NCBI RefSeq assembly: GCF_905220365.1
Contig: NC_061124.1
Span: 13,208,501-13,272,500, forward strand
Direction of reading: 5' to 3'
Length of the DNA: 64,000 nucleotides
From: Vanessa cardui
Lineage: Eukaryota; Arthropoda; Insecta; Lepidoptera; Nymphalidae
Within the stretch, counting starts at the first letter, position 1. The number at the start of each line of letters is the position of its first letter. Shown here piece by piece: positions 56,001 to 64,000 of the stretch. A program made the position numbers and the translations under genes. Below the pieces are notes generated by a model. It worked only from the letters and a program-made list of their open reading frames with translations. It searched no databases and had not been told where the DNA came from.

Positions 56001-59000
56001 AAAAATAAACTAAAATAAACGGCCCCCGGCGTGTCACACTTTTTTCTGTTGTTTAGTATGGATATAACATATCTGTTTATTAGAATATCATTGGTTGCCA
56101 TTATATGCTAAAAATAAACAAAACTTACCGATTAGTGTAGACGTATTCTTCCGAGAGTATTATCCCGGCGAGGTCGCTGACGAACACGGAGGGAATCGTA
56201 ATACCCTCAGGGTTCTTCGCCGACATTGATTCTGAAATAATAGTTTTGCAAATAAATAAATGAAATATAGACGCATTGATAATTTTGAAAGGGAACACGC
56301 ATAGTTACAAGAAATCGTAATATAATATTGATCGTAAATACGATTTAGGGATTTATCGCTTAACCGAATGAATAAATAAAAATTTTAACAAAAAGAAAAA
56401 CCGACTTCAAACAAAACACTATTTTAAAACAAATAAATATGCACTAAAAAGTAATAAAAATAATTGCATATTCAATATATTTTAGAGTCCTCCTAGGTAA
56501 AATGAAATGAAAAATATTAGACTACTTAAAAGTCGATTTACGATTATATAACGTGGTTATAGTTATTGTTATATTTGGAGCCGGTGTCAGCCAAGGTTGA
56601 AAAGTACTACACTTTTGAATGAATCTAACCGAGTGTAATGGTGGGTTTGGTGTTGCTGGTATTAGGTATCTTAATCTAAATCTAAATATACAAAGTATAT
56701 TTTGCGTTTATTATATTAGTTATGACTACAATTAAAAGGATACAAATTATTTGTACTGTGATCTTGTAAAGAAAGAGATAAAGATAGAAGAAGTGATATG
56801 TCGGAAAGAGACGACAATAAAATTGCCTTTTGCGCAAAATCTATAAGATTAAATATAACAGAGTTGTTTAAAATTTGAATCGGCCAAATAACGTGATAAA
56901 CATTTTGTACTCAATTTACCCCCTTTGGGCTTCATTTCCCCTTGAGTCACGTGTCAATCATAATTCATTGTCATTGATTAAGTATCGTCTGTGGTCTGAT
57001 TAGGGAAACTGTTAACTTGAATTATTAATTAACTCCATATTATATCGTTAACAACTAAAAACAACTAATAATTTTAGTGAATCATTGTGATTAAGGAATT
57101 CAATAAAATGGCCGGTATTGATTAAGAAAGCAACGACTATAAAAAAAAGACGAAAGATTATCTCAAACAATTCGTTAATATCATACTCAACAATACGAAT
57201 TGAGTAGAATTATTAATAAAGAAGTAGGAAGCATAGGAGACATTAGGTAGCTTAATATTTAGCTTGTAAAATAATCAAGCAAAATTTGATTACAAGATAC
57301 TAATTTAACGAGCTAGAGTCTCAGACAAATTATAGAAAACATTTTTTGTTTATCTCTTATTAATAAAAAATACTGTAATGTGTTAATCCTTCTGTAAATT
57401 AATTTTAAATACTAATAAACTCATTTTCACTTGACATAAAACATTTATCAACTTACACATGACTAAGCCGGTATAAATCCAAGTTTCTATCACTTTTCGC
57501 GGGAAACATTTTATAAAGTACTCATAACACCCACAGATTATAATCAAAAATTATAACAGATTAAAAAAAGTTCCGTGTAAAATGCGTTTGAGTTCCTGTG
57601 AAGTTTTATTAGTTATAATACTATCAATGTTGCACGGGATGACCAGATAACAGTGTAATTATTCATCCAACTTATCTCTACACTTGTAATGGACGCACTT
57701 TCGATTTATTATGTACGGGAATATCGCACATCGTGCTATTAATTTAAGTATCAAGATACTATAAATAGTTCATTATGTATGTTTACAATTACTTATATTT
57801 TTTTTAATACCACGTTGTATATTTATGGTTATTTTTAGCATCTATAAAATGGTACACTTAAAATATTGTAAATAAGTTAATTAAGATATGTACTAGAATA
57901 AGTTGGGATCTTTGTACGCTCATTCATAAAAGTTTGAAACGACAAAACAAAAACCTTAGTCTCTATGTAGAAAATTGACAGACGATTTAAAAATGTTACG
58001 TAATCATTCAATTGGCGGCGGTTGGTTCACTCAACAAAGTATATGAAAGGTTGTTGCCTTTTATTAAGGTTTCAATTAGAGGGCACTAAAATTCCTAAGC
58101 GTAATGAGTTTTGCCATTATTTTGACTACTTATTTAAACTTCCGATGGAGTCTGTCAGCTTGAAGAAGGGTCACGTGACCCGATCATCAGGAATTGGTAT
58201 CGTATTGGAAATCACAATATATTTCTACCTCTTTCTATATCTGTTTTCCATTACCTTAAGGTTGCCTGGAAGAGATCGCTGTGTTAGCGATAAGGCCGCC
58301 TCTTGTACATCTTTCATCTAACCGTGTATATGTGATTTATTTACTGGTGTACAATAAAGAGTGATTTGATTTGATTTGATTTCTATCACTCACCGAGATC
58401 GCTCGAGTTGACATTATGTACGACGGCGCAGTCGAAGCCGGCGGCTTGCGCGTTGCGTACTTTCAACTCAAAGCTGCAGTTATATCTGAGGGGAGTAATT
58501 AACAAACATCATCGGATATCGCTAACGGTACAAGATATTGTGGTCGTATCCAATGTCCAACTAAGGTTTGCACTAGTTTCATATGAGATTCAACTTTAAT
58601 TTTAACTATAAACTATAACTATAACGATGTAGAAAAAGTTCATTCGTTTTATATTCAAGTTCATAAGTTTTGTATGTATTATCTTGGGTCTGGGCGTTTG
58701 TGGTACCGTCGTTACTTCTGATTTTCCGTAACACGAGTACTTTAGCAACTTACATTGAGATCAGAGTTGATTTGGAAAAAAAGAGTATCGAAGACCTTAT
58801 TTGTCCTAAGTCCACTTTATGCAAAACATTCATATATTTAATTTAAGAATCACTTGATGGTAAGCGGTCGTATCCGTAATTAATTAAATAATTACATGCC
58901 ATTGCTTACAATGTTTCTAACTCTAGCTAATTTTATAAACTCTTTATATCGGAATACAAATAAATACCAAAAAGAATACAAATAAAGGCGAAAGGTATCC

Positions 59001-60428
59001 ATTGAAAAGATCGCCTTTTATATATATTAGAAACTCACCTAGCGATTAACACAACCCATTTTCCTGTGAAGTTTTCCGTGTCCACAGGCGGTTTCTTGAG
59101 TGGACTGCAGCCATCCTCCGGCTCACCAGTAACGAGGAATCCACGAAGACCATCTGGAGGCAGGTCTGGACCAAAACTAGCCGGTATGTCACGGAATTCT
59201 TCCGCTATCTGGAAAATAAAATGAATTTTTCAACAAGTTTTTATAGAATAACGCAATAAAACTAATAATCGTGTTTTTTGATTAAACTAGAACTTTAACG
59301 TGAAATATTAAGTTATTAACTTGACGTACTTGGACACAATTAAGTTCAAGGCATAATTGCTTAACGTAATCCTATTGATTAAAATTACTTGGCGGTAGGG
59401 CTTTGTTTAAGCCGAACGTACCCACCCCCTCCTCAGATATTCTATCGACAAAAAGTAATACTTAATATTGCCATGTTCCGGTTTGAAGGGTGAGTGAGAA
59501 TGCAACGATAGGCAAAGGAGACTTAACATCTTAATTCCCAAGGCTGGGGACATCGCACTGATGATGTATGTAAAGGTTATTATATCTATGGGCGGTGGTA
59601 ACCGCTTACCATCAGGAGACAGATAAAAAAAAAACAAAAGGTATATCGTGATATGTGGAGCAAAAAACCCTTTCAAGAAGTCACTTTCAGCTTTGAGACA
59701 TATACAGCCACATCCGTTGAACAAAAGAGTTCTTAGTTTGGTAACATATAAATAACATAATAATGGTATAAATTAATAGACAAATCCAACATTTGTTTAT
59801 TACGACAAAAAATATATATATTCAAAAAATGTGTTCTATGTACCTAATTATAACTAAAGTCAAAATCCCTTAGGTCGTAGACAGATTAACTAAAGACATC
59901 CTTGAGAACACGAAAGTCTTTTATAGGTAGTATTTTAATACCGAAAAATACCGAACATACAACATAGCTAAGTGCATAGCTAAGAATGATGTAAATGTAA
60001 ATAACTCAAGTCAGAAAATAGTTAGCTCCTAAATCTGAAGGTCAACTCCAGTTATATTCGTAGCTATTTTTTTTTAAATAATGGACAATTTCATTTTGCC
60101 GGATTAGCCTTAACGCTATTCTTAATTCAAAATATAATGCATAATCAATAGTTTAGAATATTGATATTGGGTAAATTAAGTCTAACACTCTCACTAAAAA
60201 TAATATTAATTTTGAATTGACAAAGTAATCACTTTGTAAAGAGTATAAAAAACAAGTAATTAAATACACTGAAGAGAACGACTGATCGTTAAATTAAAAA
60301 ATCATTAGTCACAAGTACCGTCCGCATGTAAAGGTTTTAAAATAAGTAATACAATATATTGTACTCACGAAATGCTGCAAGCCCACTATATGCATCACGA
60401 TTATACTTTGTATTGCTGGATGCAACAT
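50016..60428 (-). CDS. RNF13: RNF13/RNF167-type PA-TM-RING E3 ubiquitin ligase
   Basis: Endosomal or lysosomal membrane ubiquitin ligase. Eleven exons (- strand): 60369-60428, 59039-59208, 58394-58485, 56129-56231, 54045-54153, 53459-53633, 52783-52943, 51804-51905, 51494-51540, 50851-50999, 50016-50074. All are in phase; 408 residues. The N-terminus is a hydrophobic signal-like segment. The PA domain includes IPASFGPDLPPDGLRGFLV and ELKVRNAQAAGF...VVHNV. A membrane helix (LLLPFAIVVVLCLIVILIFM) is at about 159-178. The RING-H2 is at 216-257 (CAIC, CAHAYHAKC, CPVC). The tail has acidic Ser/Glu and Pro/Ala-rich stretches. A longer in-frame start near 60515 is possible. The exon 7 donor (CAC|GTACGC) and the C-terminal exon are the least certain. 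Confidence 0.9.
50513..50745 (+). mobile_element. Family B SINE
   Basis: Head GACGACCTCCATGGTCGAG and B box GGTTCGAGTCCC, body as in the other copies. In an RNF13 intron, antisense to the gene. Confidence 0.85.
51066..51392. mobile_element. MITE with about 32-bp terminal inverted repeats
   Basis: Left end GTATGACACAACTTAGATGT..., right end (inverted) GTACGACACAAATTAGATGT..., continuing through AGCATCGG on both sides with only a few mismatches. 327 bp, no coding capacity, in an RNF13 intron. Confidence 0.75.
52072..52373 (+). mobile_element. Family C repeat
   Basis: Near-complete copy from GGCGGACGAGCATATGGGTC to GGGCTTGCACAAAGCCCTAC, immediately followed by a family A SINE. In an RNF13 intron, antisense. 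Confidence 0.82.
52390..52678 (+). mobile_element. Family A SINE
   Basis: Head GAGATGGCCCAGTGGTTAG, B-box region GGTTTAAACCC, tail TTACTTTAC plus T-run. Possible short target duplication AAAATATT on both sides. In an RNF13 intron, antisense. Confidence 0.85.
52743..52795. repeat. (GTGC)n microsatellite at an RNF13 exon edge
   Basis: Irregular GTGC/GCGT repeat. The proposed donor of RNF13 exon 7 (CAC|GTACGC on -) falls inside it. Confidence 0.85.
53123..53370 (+). mobile_element. Family A SINE, 5'-truncated
   Basis: Lacks the A-box part of the head; starts near GTCGAGATTAACCGATGATT and runs to CCTTTAGCCCAGCAG. In an RNF13 intron close to exon 6, antisense. Confidence 0.8.
53732..53885. mobile_element. 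Short fold-back element with 13-bp target duplication
   Basis: Contains the inverted pair AACTAGTTATAACGGATTTT (about 53737) and AAAATCCGTTATAACTAGTT (about 53824). It is flanked by direct repeats AAGTTTTCTTCTA at 53719-53731 and 53886-53898. 154 bp, non-coding, in an RNF13 intron. Confidence 0.75.
54245..54300. repeat. GTGC/GTGT microsatellite
   Basis: Alternating purine-pyrimidine tract (GTGCGTACGTGCGTGCGCGC and GTGTGT runs) in an RNF13 intron. Confidence 0.85.
55085..55340 (+). mobile_element. Family C repeat, degraded
   Basis: Diverged copy keeping TAAGTAGTCACCACC, ACACTGGCTTACTCAC and GGTGGTACCTACCCAGACGG. In an RNF13 intron. Confidence 0.7.
55555..55850 (-). pseudogene. RTE-type LINE fragment (end of reverse transcriptase frame)
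   Basis: On the - strand one stretch reads PRKRWMDCVKYDM and later CCADPKQNW, matching the C-terminal end of RTE-clade non-LTR reverse transcriptases as I know them (RPKKRW...D-type and CADPK motifs). The frame is interrupted by a stop, so it is a dead fragment. In an RNF13 intron. Confidence 0.7.
56232..58249 (-). other. RNF13 intron without recognisable genes
   Basis: AT-rich intronic sequence between RNF13 exons 4 and 3. I see no exon, RNA gene or clear mobile element in it. Confidence 0.55.
58250..58382 (+). mobile_element. Non-LTR retrotransposon 3' tail
   Basis: Block CTGGAAGAGATCGCTGTGTT, GATAAGGCCGCC, then GGTGTACAATAAAGAG and repeated GATTT. Typical of a LINE 3' end; it abuts RNF13 exon 3 (58394). 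Confidence 0.75.
58618..58770 (+). mobile_element. Family B SINE fragment
   Basis: Only the body is present (GATGTAGAAAAAGTTCATT, GGTCTGGGCGTTTGTGGTAC, ACTTACATTGAGATCAGAGT); the tRNA-like head is missing. Confidence 0.7.
59388..59632 (-). mobile_element. Family C repeat, degraded
   Basis: Reverse copy with CTTGGCGGTAGGGCTTTGTT and CCGGTTTGAAGGGTGAGTGA, ending in an A-run. In RNF13 intron 1. Confidence 0.7.
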
Positions 60429-61754
60429 TCTTGACCATTGGAGAATAAATAGATACAATTCCTGAACCACGACTTTATAATTGATTGTTTTGTGTATATT
60501 CAGCCTATACCACATTTACCGCGTCCAGACAATCTTGCGGTATTCATGTATAATAGCAATAGTTCTACACGACGTTCGTGTTATAAAAAAATTATAATAT
60601 ATATTATAGTCTACAGTTCAAAAATATTACAAGTTAAGAACAAAATTTGGCATTCTAAAACCGGTCCCCTCAAAATTAAATTTAGCATATCAGCTTTTTC
60701 GAGTTTTTTTAATGGTGTTAGTAAATTTTGAAAATAGAATAATTTGATTTTTAAATGATCGGATAGCGTTCTAAAGAGTTACGTTATTAAGTTACCGCGA
60801 CCTCTATTACGGTTAACACGTACATATGTTTCAATGTCGAGGACGTATTGTTGGCTGGCCTTCAACAAACAATTATTCTAATACCGACTACGCGTGCGTA
60901 TCTGCGTTACTTAAAATATACATTTATGACGTATTTTTTTCTTTTGTTATATACCCAGACTGGACTGACTTGTCAATTAATTTCTAACTCATCAAAGATA
61001 AAAAAAACCCTTTTTATATAACCTTCGACTAAAAATGAAAACAGAATAATAATGTCATAAAATAACATTTATTCATTTTTAGGAATAATTAATAGAACAC
61101 TAAACAAGTTTTTTTTTTAAAAAAAAACTCGTTTCAATACTTCAAAAATCAAAGATTTGGCCCGAGAGACAGCGTAGACTTACAAAATTATTTAATGCCA
61201 CTTCATTATTTCTAAAAAGTAGTACCGGGTCGGATTTGGTAAAGTTACTGGGTTTTCCTACGAAGAAATTAATTGTACCATCAGGGTACCTACCCAGAGT
61301 TATTAAGTTAAAAGTGTTTTACAGAGCACTTTTAGACTTTTTACTGCGCAGTTGGCCAGTCTTGTTAATACTGGCTGACGTGGTCGAAATCGGCTGGGTA
61401 ATAATGAGGATATAATAATTTAAAGTAACTTAACTCGGGTAAATATTAAGATTATATAATAATAATATGAGTTATTATTCTCTGCGTAAAAGTAGTAAAT
61501 ATACTTAAGTAGCTTTTTAAATAACGAGATGAAATTATACGCAGTTTATTTTTTCCTTTATAGCATGTTGTAACTTTTTAACCAGATTAAAATGAAGCGA
61601 CATACAATTAAAATGGCGCTAAAATACAGCGGTACTTCATTAATAGAGGACATCTTACGTTTATCAAACTTAGTGCATATCAGGATGCCGAAAACTATTC
61701 CAATTCCATTTACAAAATTCTCTTGGAAACAGAGAGAGGTGTGGCCATCTAAAA

Positions 61755-61855
61755 GCTTAGTGGCGTAGCTTCACTTAATATAATTTTTAAATGAAGATTC
61801 AAATGTGCTTATAAAAGCCTACTTTAATAAAGTATAATTAGATTTCATTTGTACA
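61755..61855 (+). mobile_element. Family D LINE-tail fragment
   Basis: Diverged copy of the tail repeated at 5966-6466 (GTAGCTTCACTTAAT, GATTCAAATGTGCTTATAAA, AATAAAGT). Confidence 0.65.
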
Positions 61856-61859
61856 TTGT

Positions 61860-62072
61860 TAAAGTAACAGCCCATCCCACTGCTGGGATAAGGTCTCCTA
61901 TTCCACCACGCTGTTCCAATGCGATTCCTCACGATGTTTTCCATCACCGCCGAGCACGAGATAAATTATAAATACAAATTAAGCACATATATATAGTGGT
62001 GCTTGCCTGAGTTTGAACTCGCAATCATCGGTTAAGATGCACGCGTTGTAACCACTGGGCCATCTTAGCTCT
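61860..62072 (-). mobile_element. Family A SINE, internally deleted
   Basis: Reverse copy with head complement (GGTTAAGATGCACGCGTTG) at its high-coordinate end and the 3' part shortened around 61900-61930. Confidence 0.8.
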
Positions 62073-63112
62073 CATCTCATTGTTAAGGCATTCATAAAAT
62101 AACGCGCTAAAGATATTTTCAGCAGGTAAATTTAAGGTAGACTTTTTACGACATATATCTATTTAAATGTTATAATGCTAAACGTAACTCTGTCTGTCTG
62201 TAAGGCATTCATGGTTATACCACTGGATCGAATTCGATGAAATTGGTGAAGAAGAGTACATTGGGAAGTCAATACATGCAGGCGAAGTAGCGGAAGGATT
62301 TTTTTCGACTTCTTCTTAGCTTTGACAGTCTATCTAAATAATTAGACTACAACGTACTCATAACTCGATAACACCGGCAAAGACAAACACCCCACGGTTT
62401 ACGGCACACTTCCAACTAATATTACTGAGAATTTTTCGAGTTGTGAATGTTAGACACTTTCAATTTTCTATATAACACTCAATTATGACTATCCCATGCG
62501 AATCGGTTTTGAAAATTTTAAATCTTTCATTACATTAATAAATACTACTACTAGTACTAAAACTACATTGATAAACTGTTAAAATGGCATGCGGTCAAAT
62601 CAAAGGAAAAACCTTATAGCAATATTGATTATCAATTACATATTTTGTAATACATATAAATTATCACGTTCCATACAAACAAGATGATAAGATCTGTTTA
62701 TTTTTACAGGTTACACATAAAAATAGTAAAGTTATGAAAAAAAAAGAAAACATTTGCGTTTTAAATGGACAATCATAACGAGAACTGTGCTTGACTTTAA
62801 CTGTCATAAAGTACCTATCAAATTAAATTACATATTTTACGGCCTAATTCATCAATACCTTGTACCATATAAAATTAAAAAAAAATCTTGCGATTGACTG
62901 TCAAAAATGCGTTTTATTTTACTTTTTGCGCTAAGTTTGGGTGCTACGTAGTTCGAAAATCGATCATTAATTGTAAAGCTTTTTTTTGCTATTCGAACCG
63001 ATACTGAAATACTTAAATCTACGTATTAAAATTTACGCGCGATATTTTGTACGATGCATTACTACAATACCGGCGAAAATATTGATTATGTTTTATTGAT
63101 TAAAAAACATAA

Positions 63113-63450
63113 TTGTGGTCAGTAGGCGGAATATCAAATAGTGTAAGACATATTAACTTTTCCTCATATCATCAATGCGTCGCCGACCTTGGGAATTAAA
63201 GATATTATGACCCTTGTGCGAGTAAGTACTGGTTCACTCACACTTAAGGTGCGTCCTCAGTGAAGGCGAGTATCCGCTAACATAGTACGCGTTCGTGCGG
63301 TCGTCTGGATACATCGGACTGGTTCAAACGGAATTCGCGTTCACTCAGGACATACATTCAAACCGGAATATAATAGTACTAATTATAGCTGATTGGCGGT
63401 AGAACAGATGATAGTTCTTAAACAATCATGCATAAAGCCTTACCACAATA
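63113..63450 (+). mobile_element. Family C repeat with a nested insertion
   Basis: Diverged family C copy interrupted at about 63249-63355, where the consensus CTCACCCTTCAAACCGG is split by about 105 bp of unrelated sequence. Confidence 0.65.
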
Positions 63451-64000
63451 ATCCATTGCACTTAAGGCTAAAAATATTTAGATTACTTTCTAAAAGTACT
63501 CTTTAAATCGTAAAATGATGTCAAAACTTTTATGCTTATTTCTCCATCAGCCCGTTCACGTAATTACATGATAACGCTCAAGACAAATGGTAATTTTGGT
63601 TTCAGAAAATCAGGTTACAGAGTTGAGTTTGTCTTCAAAATGTGGGACACTGATTCGTAATTTTATTTTTAAGATAAGAAGAGAAATTTCTTAGAATGCA
63701 GGATAAAATATTTGGTTATTGATCGCTTTTGAGATTACTTACTTTCTTAGAGTTTACTGTTTTGAAGTAAAATGCTCTTTTACTTTTACATCGAAATGAA
63801 ATCTCCGGTACTGACACCGTATAAATTAAAGAAGATAAAAAGGAAACTAAAAATGAAATAGCAATTATACAAAACGAAGTAAAAATAAATAAAAATTACC
63901 ATCGCACGGTCGATGGCAATAAAAATAACTCTCAGTTAAAAATATATTAAAACTATAAATATTGTTACGTCACCGGCACAAGTGTGTAAAATTTCAGTTT

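Larger units (their letters stand above)
60429..64000. other. Sequence upstream of RNF13
   Basis: Contains the RNF13 5' UTR or promoter near 60430-60600 and then AT-rich sequence with repeat debris. No coding exon is supported. A dispersed-repeat-like stretch is at about 62190-62300 (CTGTCTGTCTGTAAGGCATT). Confidence 0.55.

Noticed and set aside
22493..62072. tRNA genes suggested by A- and B-box-like sequences
   Set aside because: All belong to dispersed SINE heads with the same non-tRNA bodies, lacking a proper 3' acceptor stem.
1..64000. CRISPR arrays, operons, bacterial-type promoters
   Set aside because: None present; this is intron-rich animal nuclear DNA.

Overview
This is a 64 kb window of an AT-rich insect nuclear genome, almost certainly a butterfly or moth. 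Genes carry many short, often GC-rich exons in AT-rich introns. The introns are packed with tRNA-headed SINEs and other short dispersed repeats of a type I associate with Lepidoptera, plus an RTE-type LINE fragment. Nothing bacterial, viral or organellar is present apart from one integrated BEL/Pao LTR retrotransposon. Exons below were assembled by hand from splice sites, and reading phase was checked across every junction.

Layout: (1) WASp, + strand, 167-7959; its first exon(s) lie before base 1, which is itself a GTAAGT donor. (2) A large ZAD/C2H2 zinc-finger gene, - strand, 11618-18623, convergent with WASp. (3) An RCCD1-like RCC1-repeat gene, + strand, 19242-20443, head-to-head with the zinc-finger gene. 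(4) A small three-exon gene of unknown identity, - strand, 21781-23050, in the gap before PRMT9. (5) PRMT9, + strand, single exon, 23299-25491. (6) PAXBP1/GCFC, - strand, 16 coding exons, 26745-43535; its tenth intron has a GC-AG boundary and contains an apparently intact BEL/Pao element (30108-36601) with identical LTRs and a 5-bp target duplication. (7) RpLP0, + strand, 44723-47122, head-to-head with PAXBP1, hosting three candidate H/ACA snoRNAs in its introns. (8) An RNF13/RNF167-type PA-TM-RING ubiquitin ligase, - strand, 11 exons, 50016-60428. The rest (60429-64000) is sequence upstream of RNF13 with repeat debris.

The genes do not form a pathway. They serve actin nucleation (WASp), transcription (zinc-finger protein), chromatin or mitosis (RCCD1), arginine methylation (PRMT9), splicing-associated functions (PAXBP1), the ribosomal stalk (RpLP0) and endosomal ubiquitination (RNF13). 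Three head-to-head pairs suggest shared promoters.

The most notable observations are: the snoRNA set in RpLP0; a SINE inserted 3 bases from a WASp splice acceptor, whose target duplication rebuilt that acceptor; a 112-bp tandem duplication of a WH2 exon end; the young BEL/Pao element inside a GC-AG intron; a higher-order six-finger module in the zinc-finger protein; and the unannotated small gene.
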